Source: Myxococcota bacterium (GTDB lineage Bacteria > Myxococcota > Polyangia > GCA-2747355 > JAKLHH01). From it: a stretch of 31,406 bases of DNA. The position numbers and the translations under genes are program-made. The stretch is from NCBI GenBank assembly GCA_022710245.1, contig JAKLHH010000003.1:1-31406 (forward strand). The letters run 5' to 3'. Positions 8,989 through 16,946 of the stretch are shown one piece after another. The notes beneath the pieces were generated by a model, which saw nothing but the letters and a program-made list of their open reading frames with translations, did no database searches and was not told where the DNA came from. The stretch's first letter is position 1. Every line of letters starts with the position of its first letter.

Positions 8989-10268
8989 GGGGTCACCTTC
9001 TGTCCGAGCGAGGCGTGGTAGCGGTGGAGCGCGCGATAGTAGTCAGCGCGGCTCGTGATGTACGCGCGATACGTCTCACGGTAGCTGCGCTGGGCATCGA
9101 GCGTCTCCACCAGCGAGCGCCCGCCGAGCTCGTAGGCCTTGCGAAAGCTGTCGCGCACCTGCGCGGCGATCCCGAGCTCGGTCTGCGCCACGGCGCGCGC
9201 GTTCTCCAGGGCGGTCGCGAGACCCTGCACGGCCTGCGCCACCTCGGCGCGGAGCTCGACGAGCGCGGCCTGCAGCTCATGCTCGCTCTGCGAGGCCGCG
9301 GAGGCCGCCTTGGCCCGGTTGCCCTGGTTGCGGTTGAAGAGCGGCAGCGCCACCTCGAGGCTGGCGCCCCAGGCGGTCACATCGGGCGCGCCGATGCTGC
9401 GCTGGAACTGGTGGCTCACCGAGAGGCCGAGCGTCGTCTCGGGGTACGCGCTCCGCCGCTCGACGACCATGTCCTTCTTCGCCTTGGTCACCTTGCGCCG
9501 CAGCGCGAGGATGTCGGGACGGCTGCCGGCGGCCATGGTGCAGGCCGCCTCGAGCGGGAGCGGTCGAGCCGCGAGCGGACCGTCGAGGGTGCCGTCGAGC
9601 TCGAGGGCGCCACCGCGCGCGTCGCCGAGCAGCGCGGCGAGGGCGGCCTTCGCGCTCACCACCGCGGCGCCGGCGCTCCGCTCCTCGCGGCGGGCGGTCA
9701 GCAGCTCGAGCCGCACGCGGGCGAGCTCGACCTGCGGCCGGCCGCCGCTCGCCGCAGCCTTGCGGGTCGCCGCCTCGACCTGCGCGAGGCTGGTCACCGT
9801 CTGTCGCGCGACCTCGAGGAGCGCCGCGGCCTCGAGCACGGTGTAGAAGGCCTGCGCTGTCTCCGCGGTGCGGCGGCGGACCAGGTCAGCGTGCTCGGCC
9901 TCGGCCACGGTGATCGCGGCGTCGGCGCTGGCCCTGGCCGCCGAGCGCTTGCCGAAGAGGAACCCGTCGACCGGGTAGCTGAGCCCGGCGGAGAGCTCGG
10001 TCGGCCCCCCCGGCTCGTCGACGGAGTAGCGCCGGCTGAGCGGCAGCATCCCCGCCTCGACGCCGAGCGTCGGGTTGGGGGCCAGCGACGCGGTCCTCGT
10101 GTCAGCGCGGGCCTGGTTCACGGCCTCGCGCCCGGCGAGCAGCCGGGGGTGGGCCAGGCTCAGCCGGATCGCCTGCTCGAGCGTGAGGCCGCGTGCGCCG
10201 GCGGAGGCCGGCGACGGCCAGGTCGCGGACAGGATGGAGACGAGCAGCGTGGCTCGACCTCTCCCCAT
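8985..10268 (-). CDS. TolC/CzcC-type outer-membrane efflux factor
   Basis: 427-aa outer-membrane channel component. A signal peptide ending ASA-GARG (residues 1-23) is followed by two homologous helical halves with the characteristic LTLEQAIRLSLAHP start, long coiled-coil stretches rich in Ala/Arg/Glu, and a Pro/Asn-rich strand (LAPNPTLGVEAG). The C-terminal half has DSFRKAYELGGRSLVETLDAQRSY, matching the conserved YxxGxxxxxxxLDAQR signature of this family. AGAGAGG lies about 7 nt before ATG 10268. It is the first of three genes overlapped by 4 bp and lies 96 bp downstream of the small unrecognised gene that opens the operon. It has no N-terminal lipobox cysteine, unlike some members of the family. 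Confidence 0.93.
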   Translation of the reverse strand: MGRGRATLLVSILSATWPSPASAGARGLTLEQAIRLSLAHPRLLAGREAVNQARADTRTASLAPNPTLGVEAGMLPLSRRYSVDEPGGPTELSAGLSYPVDGFLFGKRSAARASADAAITVAEAEHADLVRRRTAETAQAFYTVLEAAALLEVARQTVTSLAQVEAATRKAAASGGRPQVELARVRLELLTARREERSAGAAVVSAKAALAALLGDARGGALELDGTLDGPLAARPLPLEAACTMAAGSRPDILALRRKVTKAKKDMVVERRSAYPETTLGLSVSHQFQRSIGAPDVTAWGASLEVALPLFNRNQGNRAKAASAASQSEHELQAALVELRAEVAQAVQGLATALENARAVAQTELGIAAQVRDSFRKAYELGGRSLVETLDAQRSYRETYRAYITSRADYYRALHRYHASLGQKVTP

Positions 10269-10364
10269 GGGAGCACCTCTCTCTCGTGTGGATCGCTCCG
10301 GCGCGCGTCGGCGTGCGGTCGCGATCTCTCGCCAGTCGTGCTGCGGGGCGGATGAAGCCGGGGA

Positions 10365-10781
10365 TCAGGCGAGCGGCGGAGAGTGCTTGGGCGCCACGCC
10401 GAGGACGAGGATGGGCGTGAAGCCCTCGCGCACGACGAGCGCGGGGGCGCTGAGATCGCTGCAGGGGAGCGGCTGCAGCTGGGCAGCGGAGAGCGCGCTG
10501 CCATGGACGAAGTCGCTGGCGATGTCGCAGCGGAGGTGGGTGCGGAGCGCGCTCCAGGGATCGCCGGAGAGCGAGCTCGCCGAGGCGTCGGCCAGCGGCA
10601 CGCGGGCGGTCCCGCCAGCGCCGGGCCGCAGCTCCTCGTAGCGGAGGTGCTCGGGACAGAACCAGTGGGGAGAGGTGCCGAGGTGGATGACCGCGAGCGA
10701 GGGGAGCGCGGCGAACCAGACCGCGAGCGACACGATGAGGAGCGTCGAGCGGTGGGGTCGGCTGGTGAAGCGGCGCAGCAC
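10365..10781 (-). CDS. Small His/Cys-containing membrane or secreted protein opening the metal-efflux operon
   Basis: 138-aa protein I cannot assign to a named family. A hydrophobic segment (residues 13-32) acts as signal or anchor. It is followed by HLGTSPHWFCPEH (His33, His39, Cys42, His45), then Cys85, His93, Cys107 and His133, a set that could bind a soft or borderline metal ion. The start is GTG at 10781, with AGAGGAG about 12 nt upstream, a long spacing. It precedes the TolC-like gene by 96 bp on the same strand and has the best promoter match in the region directly upstream. By context it may be a periplasmic metal sensor or chaperone for the efflux complex, analogous in position to CzcI or CusF but not visibly homologous to either. 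Function is inference. Confidence 0.65.
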   Translation of the reverse strand: MLRRFTSRPHRSTLLIVSLAVWFAALPSLAVIHLGTSPHWFCPEHLRYEELRPGAGGTARVPLADASASSLSGDPWSALRTHLRCDIASDFVHGSALSAAQLQPLPCSDLSAPALVVREGFTPILVLGVAPKHSPPLA

Positions 10782-10809
10782 CGTGACGCAGCACTCCTCT
10801 CTATGCTGC

Positions 10810-10839
10810 TGAATAGCCCGAAAGGCGGTGGTGCGTCAA
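10810..10839 (-). promoter_or_regulatory. Putative sigma70-type promoter of the metal-efflux operon
   Basis: On the minus strand TTGACG (10839-10834) is followed after 18 bp by TATTCA (10815-10810), about 29 nt before the GTG at 10781. The -35 matches consensus at 5 of 6 positions; the -10 is weak. This AT-rich patch stands out in very GC-rich surroundings. No clear operator dyad is visible beside it. Confidence 0.45.
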
Positions 10840-10917
10840 CTGGCGCCCACGCGTCCGCCATCGCCTCGAAGGCTCCAGCGAGCGCGGGCTGGCGGAGCCA
10901 GCATCGGCACCGCGCCC

Positions 10918-12339
10918 TCAGCGCGCAGGTCCGACCAGCACCTTGAGCAGCCGGTACATGAACTCCACGCCGGCGTGGAAGCTCTCCACGGCGATGCGCT
11001 CGTCCTTGCCGTGCGAGCGCACGTCGTCGATGTCGAGGAACATCCCCGAGACGCCGTAGGTCGGGATCCCGGCGCGGCGCAGGAAGCGCCCGTCGGTGGC
11101 GCTGGTCGACATCACCGGCGCGACCGGCACGCCGGGCCACATGGCGCCGGTGATGCGCTCGACCGCCCCGAAGAGCTCGGCGTGGATCGGTGACGCCGGC
11201 GCGGCCACCGCCGCCTCGAGCTGCGTCACCGCGATCTTCGGGTCGGCGAGGACGCGGCGGAGCGTGGCGAGCACCTGCGCCACGGGCTCGCCGGGGAGGA
11301 GCCGGCAGTTGATCAGCGCGCGCGCGGTCTGCGGGAGGGCGTTGTCCGCGTGGCCGCCCTCGAGGCGCGTCGCCACGCAGGTCGTGCGCAGCATGGCGTT
11401 GTAGTAGGCCGAGGTCCCGGCCACGCGCTCGGCGGCTGCGGGGTCCATCGGCGCGGCCAGCATGCGCGCCACGTCGGCCCGGGCGCGGGGCTCGGCGGCG
11501 CGGGCGAAGAAGGCGCGGGTGGTCTCGCTGAGCTGCAGCGGGAAGGCGAAGCCGGCCAGGCGCCCGAGCCCGGCGGCCAGTCGGTAGATGGCGTTCTCCC
11601 TGACCGGCATCGAGCTGTGCCCGCCGCTCTCCCGCGCCTCGAGGCGGAAGCTGACGTAGACCTTCTCGCTCGTCTGCACCTCCATCAGGATGCGCTTGCC
11701 GCCGCGCAGATCACCCCCGCCGCCCTCGAGGTTGATGGCGAGCTCGGCGTCGATGAGCTCACGCCGGTGGGCGAGCAGCCACTCGACCCCGTTCGCGTCG
11801 CCCGCCTCCTCGTGATCGGTCAGCGCGACGATGAGGTCGCGCGCGGGCACGAAGCCCTCGCGCCGCAGCCGGATGAGGTTGGCGACGATCTCGGCGTCCT
11901 CGTACTTCATGTCCTCGGCGCCGCGGCCGTAGTAGAAGCCGTCCTTCTCGACGAAGGTGAAGGGGTCGAGGGACCAGTCGCTGCGCCGCGCCTCGACGAC
12001 GTCGAGGTGGCCGAAGATCAGGATCGGCCGGCGGGCGCTGCTCGCGGCGCGGTAGCGCACGACGAGGTTCAGGTTGCGCGGCCGCGGACCAGCGAGCACG
12101 ACGTCGCCGGCCGGGAAGCCGGCCGCGCGGAGCCGCCTGGCCATGGCCTGCGCCGCGCGCCCGCTCCCCTGGTGCTCGGTGGTGTCGAGCTCGATCAGCT
12201 CGCGGAAGAGCTCGCGCGCGAGCTCGCGGGGGTCGGTCGGGCCGGCGCTCCTCGGCGTGGACGTACGGCAGCCGGCGCCGAGGCCGAGGCCGAGCGCGAG
12301 GCCGAGCACGAGGAGCAACCCGTGGGCGGAGGGGCTCAC
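10918..12339 (-). CDS. M20-family metallopeptidase lipoprotein
   Basis: 473-aa di-zinc hydrolase of the M20 (M20/M25/M40, carboxypeptidase/PM20D1-like) family. All expected residues are visible: His111 and Asp113 in FGHLDVV, bridging Asp143 in GRGAEDMK, catalytic Glu177 and ligand Glu178 in DHEEAGD, Glu205 in NLEGGGG and His443 in RSHGKDER. The dimerisation domain lies between, near SGGHSSMP. A type II signal peptide with an unusual Leu-Gly repeat ends in LGAGC (Cys24), so the enzyme is probably anchored in the envelope. The start is GTG 12339, overlapping the TGA of the transglutaminase-core gene (GTGA), so translation is coupled to it. Likely substrates are short peptides or N-acyl amino acids; the sequence does not tell which. 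Confidence 0.92.
   Translation of the reverse strand: MSPSAHGLLLVLGLALGLGLGAGCRTSTPRSAGPTDPRELARELFRELIELDTTEHQGSGRAAQAMARRLRAAGFPAGDVVLAGPRPRNLNLVVRYRAASSARRPILIFGHLDVVEARRSDWSLDPFTFVEKDGFYYGRGAEDMKYEDAEIVANLIRLRREGFVPARDLIVALTDHEEAGDANGVEWLLAHRRELIDAELAINLEGGGGDLRGGKRILMEVQTSEKVYVSFRLEARESGGHSSMPVRENAIYRLAAGLGRLAGFAFPLQLSETTRAFFARAAEPRARADVARMLAAPMDPAAAERVAGTSAYYNAMLRTTCVATRLEGGHADNALPQTARALINCRLLPGEPVAQVLATLRRVLADPKIAVTQLEAAVAAPASPIHAELFGAVERITGAMWPGVPVAPVMSTSATDGRFLRRAGIPTYGVSGMFLDIDDVRSHGKDERIAVESFHAGVEFMYRLLKVLVGPAR
12277..12312. repeat. Hexanucleotide repeat in a signal peptide
   Basis: Six tandem hexamers (GCCGAG x3, CGCGAG, GCCGAG, CACGAG) encode the alternating Leu-Gly/Ala core of the M20 lipoprotein signal peptide on the minus strand. 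The unit length of 6 keeps the frame whatever the copy number. Confidence 0.75.
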
Positions 12340-13826
12340 GGACGGTCCGAGGGCCGCGTGGCGGGCTGCTGGTAGGGCCTGGCCAGGAACCCCTCGGCGA
12401 CCTTGCGCGCGCCCTTGAAGTCGGCGCCGACCGCCAGCGCGGCCCGGTAGTGCTGCACCGCCTCGGCGCGCCGCCCCGCGCCGTCGTGGATCATCCCGAT
12501 CAGGATGTGCGCCCAGGTGTCGGTGGTCTTCTTCAGGCTGCCGCCCTCGCCCTGCAGCGTGGCCTCGAGCTCGCGCAGCGCCTCCGCGGTGCGTCCGAGC
12601 GCGAGGTGCGCCTGGCCGAGCTGGAAGTGGAGCATCGCGCTGCGCGGCTTGCGCTCCAGGGCACGGCGCAGTCCCTCCGCGGCGCGGGCGTGGAGGCCGG
12701 CCGCCAGGTAGCCTGACGCCAGCTCCTCGAGCGCGTGCGCACGCGCCCTCGCCTCGTCGGCGCGCCCGTCGCCCCAGAGGTAGAAGCCGCCGTGCACCGC
12801 GCCCGGCGCCACGCCCTCGAGGACGACCCCCGCGGGCCAGGCGTTGCTGCCGCCTGGCTGCAGGAACTGGAAGGTGCGGCTCGCCCCTTCCGTGCGCCCG
12901 CCGAGCGCGACGTTGTCACCGACGAAGACCTCGAGCCGATGGGGGTAGAGGGCGCCGAAGAGCGAGCGCGGGTCGCGCGAGGCGTGGCCGCGCGTCTGCA
13001 TGAAGCGCAGCACCTCGGCCTCGCGGAGCTGCCCCTTGAGACCGCTGTGGATCATCTGTGCGACGGAGGTGTCCACGGGCACCCAGCCGTAGGGCGGGAG
13101 GAAGAGCTCGGCCCAGGCGTGGCCGCTGCCCTCGTACCAGTTGGCGACCACGGAGCGCGCCGGCACGCCGAGCGCGCGCATCATGGCGATGAAGATGTGG
13201 CTGAACTCGCCGCAGTCGCCGCGCAGCGAGGCGAAGGACTTCCTCGCGCCGCGATCCTTCACGTCGGGGTAGTCGTAGGTGACGTTCGCGACGACCCAGT
13301 CGAAGACGAGCTGGGCCTGACGCAGCGGGTTCGTCTCGGTGCCGGCGACGGCGCGCGCGCGGGCGACCAGCTCGGGGGTCTGCTCGAGCCAGGGCTCGTC
13401 GCGCAGGAAGCGGCGGGCCTCGGGGCTCCCGGGGGCGACCCGCCGCACGCGGCGCGCGTCGAGCGCGAAGCGGAGCGCGCGGTTCGTCACCTCGACGTCG
13501 TAGTGAAAGACGAGCGGCCGCCCGTCGAGCGGCGGCTCGAGGCGCCAGAACGCGACCCGCGTGCCGGTCTCCGCGTCGACGAGGAGCTCGGTCGGCGCTG
13601 GCGAGAAGGCGCCGACGCGCACCGCCTGCCCCGGACGCTCGGGCGGGAGCGCGACCCAGAGGCGCAGCGACGGGTGTGCCCCCGCGGGCCCCGGCGCGCG
13701 GCGGAGGTTGTCGACGAAGTACCAGTAGCGGCCGGAGCGCTGCCGCGGCTCGCCGACCACGCTCGGGGGCAGGGTGGTGGCGCAGGCGGAGACCGCGAGG
13801 AGCGCGAAGCAGGAGAGAGCTCGCAT
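12336..13826 (-). CDS. Transglutaminase-core lipoprotein with C-terminal TPRs
   Basis: 496-aa envelope lipoprotein. The signal peptide MRALSCFALLAVSAC gives a lipidated Cys15. A beta-rich N-terminal part (about 30-120) leads into a transglutaminase-like papain-fold core. The triad Cys205 (LRGDCGEFSH), His236 (GSGHAWAEL) and Asp252 (VPVDTS) is intact. Residues about 365-470 hold TPR-like helices (AEGLRRALERKP, HFQLGQAHLALGRTAEALREL). Bacterial proteins with this core may be peptidases, amidases or cross-linkers; the sequence cannot separate these. I prefer ATG 13826 to ATG 13838 because a -10-like TATGCT (13839-13834) would overlap the longer version and lies 7 nt before 13826, suggesting a leaderless mRNA. 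The stop overlaps the M20 gene start by GTGA. Confidence 0.88.
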   Translation of the reverse strand: MRALSCFALLAVSACATTLPPSVVGEPRQRSGRYWYFVDNLRRAPGPAGAHPSLRLWVALPPERPGQAVRVGAFSPAPTELLVDAETGTRVAFWRLEPPLDGRPLVFHYDVEVTNRALRFALDARRVRRVAPGSPEARRFLRDEPWLEQTPELVARARAVAGTETNPLRQAQLVFDWVVANVTYDYPDVKDRGARKSFASLRGDCGEFSHIFIAMMRALGVPARSVVANWYEGSGHAWAELFLPPYGWVPVDTSVAQMIHSGLKGQLREAEVLRFMQTRGHASRDPRSLFGALYPHRLEVFVGDNVALGGRTEGASRTFQFLQPGGSNAWPAGVVLEGVAPGAVHGGFYLWGDGRADEARARAHALEELASGYLAAGLHARAAEGLRRALERKPRSAMLHFQLGQAHLALGRTAEALRELEATLQGEGGSLKKTTDTWAHILIGMIHDGAGRRAEAVQHYRAALAVGADFKGARKVAEGFLARPYQQPATRPSDRP

Positions 13827-13833
13827 GCGGGTG

Positions 13834-13862
13834 AGCATAGGGCAGCCGGCGCCGGCCGTGAA
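13834..13862 (-). promoter_or_regulatory. Putative promoter giving a leaderless transcript
   Basis: Minus-strand TTCACG (13862-13857), a 17-bp spacer, then TATGCT (13839-13834). The ATG at 13826 lies 7 nt after the -10, where transcription would be expected to begin, and no Shine-Dalgarno precedes it. Confidence 0.5.
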
Positions 13863-13864
13863 GT

Positions 13865-13897
13865 CGGAGCGGCGCCGCCTGCCGGAGCGGCGCCGCC
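13865..13897. repeat. 15-bp direct repeat, two copies, 18-bp period
   Basis: CGGAGCGGCGCCGCC occurs at 13865-13879 and 13883-13897, just upstream of the putative promoter of the transglutaminase-core gene. Each copy contains the palindrome GGCGCC. It could be a paired binding site or simple low-complexity GC sequence. Confidence 0.6.
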
Positions 13898-14081
13898 CAG
13901 GTGCGCCCGGAGGGGTACGTCGGGCGAAGCAGCCGCGACCAGCAAGCGGTCAGGCCGTCCGGCGGCGGCAAGGGAATCACCGGGACCCAGGCGATGGGCG
14001 ACGACGGGGAGGGTGGCATCTGATCCGGACTACGACAGCCCGGAGCGCGTGGGACAAACGATCTGCGAGGGCGGGGCGGAG

Positions 14082-14993
14082 CTACTTGCGGCGGAACGGG
14101 CTCGCAGCGAAGCGAGCCGCGAGGCTGGAGAGCGCCTCCTGCGTGCCGGCGGAGGCACCCGCCTTCGCCCTCTCGATCAGCGCGGGGGTCTGCGGCGCGT
14201 CGACGAGGAGGACCGCCTTCACCGCCGCCTCGCGCACCGCGCCGCCATGGCGGGCGTAGGCCTCGACCAGCGCGGCGGCGCCCAGCGCGCGCACCGCGTC
14301 ACCCTCCTTCAGCGCGGCGAGCCGCGGCGTCTGCCAGGCCCAGGCCGTGGCCAGCTCACCGAGCGCCTTGACCAGCGCCGTCGCCACGTCCTCACCGGGG
14401 TGCTTCGCGAGCAGCGCGGCGAGGGCCTTCGCCGCCGCGAGGCGCCGGCATTCGCCCATCCCGAGGATGACCGGGATCTGCTTCGGGCCGGGAGCGGCGG
14501 CGAGCGGCAGCAGGGCGTCCAGCGCCTCCTGGTCCCCGACGTTGCCGATCGCCGACGCCGCGGCGCGGATCACCACGGGGTCGCTCTCGTCGTCGATGAC
14601 CCGCCGCGCGACCGGCGTCACCGCGGGATCGTGGAGGGCGCCGAGCGCCTCCAGCAGGCCCCCGCGCCACGCCGTGCGCGCGGTGCCCGTCAGCGTCTCG
14701 GGCCGCGAGGCGCTGAGCTCCTCGAGCATGGGCAGGAGGGCGCCCGGGCCCATCGCCCGGAGGATCGGGGTCAGCGCCGCGTAGCGGCCGCGCTTCTTGC
14801 GGTCGAGCTCGGGCACCCGCGCCTTGAGGCTGGCCAGCGACTGGAACGAGCGGCGGTCGGCCTGCCGCGCCGCCGCGATGCGGGCCTGCACGGCCTGGTA
14901 GCGCTTCGAGGAGGGCGCCGCGCTCGCCGGTGCGGAGAGCAGCAGCGCTGCGGCCGCGACGCAGAGGGTCAGAGAGAGTGCGTTTCGCGTCAT
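14082..14993 (-). CDS. Secreted HEAT-repeat protein coupled to PAD
   Basis: 303-aa protein with a Sec signal peptide (cleavage after SAPASA, about residue 25) and no lipobox. The rest is an alpha-helical solenoid of HEAT/PBS-lyase-like repeats: DPAVTPVARRVIDDESDPVVIRAA, SAIGNVGDQEALDALLPLA, and later helices with KALAALLAKHPGEDVATALVKALGELA. Such repeats normally bind other proteins. ATG 14993 overlaps the TGA of the protein-arginine deiminase gene as ATGA, with a GGGAGA ribosome site inside that gene. The true start lies well inside a longer open frame on this strand that runs antiparallel in register over neighbouring genes; only this 3' segment has coding character. By position it is a candidate partner or regulator of the deiminase, which is inference. 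Confidence 0.82.
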   Translation of the reverse strand: MTRNALSLTLCVAAAALLLSAPASAAPSSKRYQAVQARIAAARQADRRSFQSLASLKARVPELDRKKRGRYAALTPILRAMGPGALLPMLEELSASRPETLTGTARTAWRGGLLEALGALHDPAVTPVARRVIDDESDPVVIRAAASAIGNVGDQEALDALLPLAAAPGPKQIPVILGMGECRRLAAAKALAALLAKHPGEDVATALVKALGELATAWAWQTPRLAALKEGDAVRALGAAALVEAYARHGGAVREAAVKAVLLVDAPQTPALIERAKAGASAGTQEALSSLAARFAASPFRRK

Positions 14994-16846
14994 CGTCCGG
15001 TCTCCCACCAGTTGAGGTTCGGGGGCTGGCGCGCGGTGTTGGACCCGCAGTGAATCTCGCCGTCGAGGGCGTGGTAGAGGTCCCAGTTCTCCACCCAGTG
15101 CACGGTGATCCCCACCTTGGCGAACTCCGCCTCCGCCTGGGTCTTGAAGGGGTCCTTGCCGTTGATGATCGGGCCGTGCGGCTCCGGCATCGCGTAGTGG
15201 GCGTCGCCGAGGGAGACTCCGTTCACGGTGCCCACCTGGTAGGCCACCGCCAGGCCCATCACCGTCCAGTGCAGGAAGGGCAGGTGGAGGATCTCGGCGT
15301 CGGTGATGCCCGTCTCCTTCTTGATCGTGGCGAGCTGGCCCGCGATCTCGGTCGCCGACTTGGCGCTCTCCGCCATCACGCCGGTGTCGGCGAGGATGCC
15401 GTCGACGGTGGTCTCCGCCGAGTAGGGCTTGCCCCAGTTGTCGTACCAGCTCATCCCCTCGAAGACCTTGGTGGCGCCGAAGCCGTCCTTGGAGGCCTGC
15501 TCGAGCATCGTCTTCGCCATCACCGGGTCGTTGACGACGAGGGCCCAGCCGCGCGGCGTCGAGGCCTTGACGAAGGTGATCGTCTCGTCGACGTGCCCGA
15601 CCAGCAGCCAGGAGGTGTCGATGTAGAGCGGCGGCTGCACCTTCTGCGACTCGAAGAGCTTGGTCATCTTCGGGTCGGGGTAGAAGCTGGCGGTCTTGCC
15701 CCGGAAGATGCGGCCGAGCGGATAGCTCTTGCCGTCCAGGCTGTAGGGCGGGACCGTCTCGGTGTTGCCGAAGGAGTTGAGCGAGTCCATGTCCATCGCG
15801 TGGTTGATGTCGAACTGCTGGATGGCCGCCACGTCCTTGGTGCGCAGGTTGAAGACGACCTGACCCGCGGCGCGCAGCGGGCTCGTCTTGCTCTTCGGGT
15901 TCTCCACGTTGGCCGAGCGGATGAAGACGGTGATGACGTGCGGGCCACCCACGGCCGGCATCGACATGGTGGCGACCTCGAAGAGGTCCTGCGTCCACTG
16001 GTCGTAGATGCTGAGCTTCACCAGCGGCTTGGCGATCCCGGCGGCGGTGATCGCGGCGGTGAAGTCCTTGAGGAACGCCGTCGAGCCCGGGTCGCCCTGG
16101 ATCTGCGTCGCCAGCAGGTAGGAGGGCGGGTTCAGGTGGTGCTGCAGGATCAGCGGCGCCACGCGCAGCCGCACCTTGTCGCTGACCGGCGTCACGATGG
16201 AGGCGGCCTTGACCGTGAAGGTGAGGTCCACGAAGCCGTCCCAGACGGAGTCGTCGCGCACCACGTCCTTGCCCTCGAGCGCCAGCTCGACGCCGGCGCG
16301 GAGCTCGGCCGCGCTGAGGGTGTCCTTCTCGGGCGCGAACACGACCAGGTCGCTGCCCTGCTTGCGGAAGAGCCGCACGGTGTTCTTGGCCGCGTCGCTG
16401 ACGGTGATGGTCCCGACGGCGTCGGCGGGGGCGCCTGGCCAGGGCACGGTCTTCAGCGGCGCCAGGTCGAGGAGGTCGTCGGGGCCGTTCACCACCTCGT
16501 CGGCGCCGTCGTTGCACATCGCCAGCGCCACGTCGGTGCCGGACTTGGGGCAGGTGTTCTTGTCGTCGTCGAGGTTGGCGAGGAAGATCGCCCCGTGCTT
16601 GTCGTCCCAGGTGTCCTCGTCCTTGTCCTCGGTGGGATCGGTGAGGTCCACCGCGCCGTTGCGGTTCACGTCGGCGCGGAGGTCCACGATCGGCGCCAGG
16701 GAGAGGTCGCTCTTCAGGTCGACGCGCGCCTCGGCCGGGAGGAGCGTATCGGCGATGGTGCCGTCCCCTGCTGTCGGGCTGCTGTCCGAGCAGCCGACGA
16801 GCCCCGCACACGCCAGCGGTAGCAGCATCAGGAGTCGTGTTCGCAT
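14990..16846 (-). CDS. Protein-arginine deiminase (PAD) family lipoprotein
   Basis: 618-aa homolog of Ca2+-dependent protein-arginine deiminases, which convert peptidyl-arginine to citrulline. The C-terminal catalytic domain carries all four residues of human PAD4: Asp287 (WTQDLFE, PAD4 Asp350), His418 and Asp420 (VGHVDETITF, His471/Asp473) and Cys600 (IHCGSN, Cys645). The NSFGNTETVPPY and SYPLGRI strings and the NWWETGR end match PAD strings of the same order. Residues about 58-96 (DVNRNGAVDL, then GAIFLANLDDDKN) resemble the acidic Ca2+ region of the PAD middle domain. The lipobox LVGC (Cys19) predicts envelope anchoring. I chose ATG 16846, with GAGG 9 nt upstream, over TTG 16879. PAD4 Arg372/Arg374 seem replaced (Ala312/Val314 in my alignment), so substrate choice may differ. 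Family call is very firm; activity is untested. Confidence 0.93.
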   Translation of the reverse strand: MRTRLLMLLPLACAGLVGCSDSSPTAGDGTIADTLLPAEARVDLKSDLSLAPIVDLRADVNRNGAVDLTDPTEDKDEDTWDDKHGAIFLANLDDDKNTCPKSGTDVALAMCNDGADEVVNGPDDLLDLAPLKTVPWPGAPADAVGTITVSDAAKNTVRLFRKQGSDLVVFAPEKDTLSAAELRAGVELALEGKDVVRDDSVWDGFVDLTFTVKAASIVTPVSDKVRLRVAPLILQHHLNPPSYLLATQIQGDPGSTAFLKDFTAAITAAGIAKPLVKLSIYDQWTQDLFEVATMSMPAVGGPHVITVFIRSANVENPKSKTSPLRAAGQVVFNLRTKDVAAIQQFDINHAMDMDSLNSFGNTETVPPYSLDGKSYPLGRIFRGKTASFYPDPKMTKLFESQKVQPPLYIDTSWLLVGHVDETITFVKASTPRGWALVVNDPVMAKTMLEQASKDGFGATKVFEGMSWYDNWGKPYSAETTVDGILADTGVMAESAKSATEIAGQLATIKKETGITDAEILHLPFLHWTVMGLAVAYQVGTVNGVSLGDAHYAMPEPHGPIINGKDPFKTQAEAEFAKVGITVHWVENWDLYHALDGEIHCGSNTARQPPNLNWWETGR

Positions 16847-16946
16847 TGCGTCTGACCTCGGGAAAGGTGGAGAGGACAACGGTCCTGCGGGCGAGGCTAT
16901 TCTGCCTCTCTTCCGTCGCGCCTGGCGAGGGGAAACGCCGCGATCC

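Noticed and set aside
12735..15053. Long plus-strand open frame over the transglutaminase and HEAT genes
   Set aside because: Arg/Ala/Glu/His-biased antisense frame spanning several well-supported genes.
14990..16846. Reading the PAD as an agmatine deiminase or Porphyromonas-type PPAD
   Set aside because: The GHVDE, YPLGRI, HCGxN and WW-end strings and the middle acidic region are those of the vertebrate-type PAD family.
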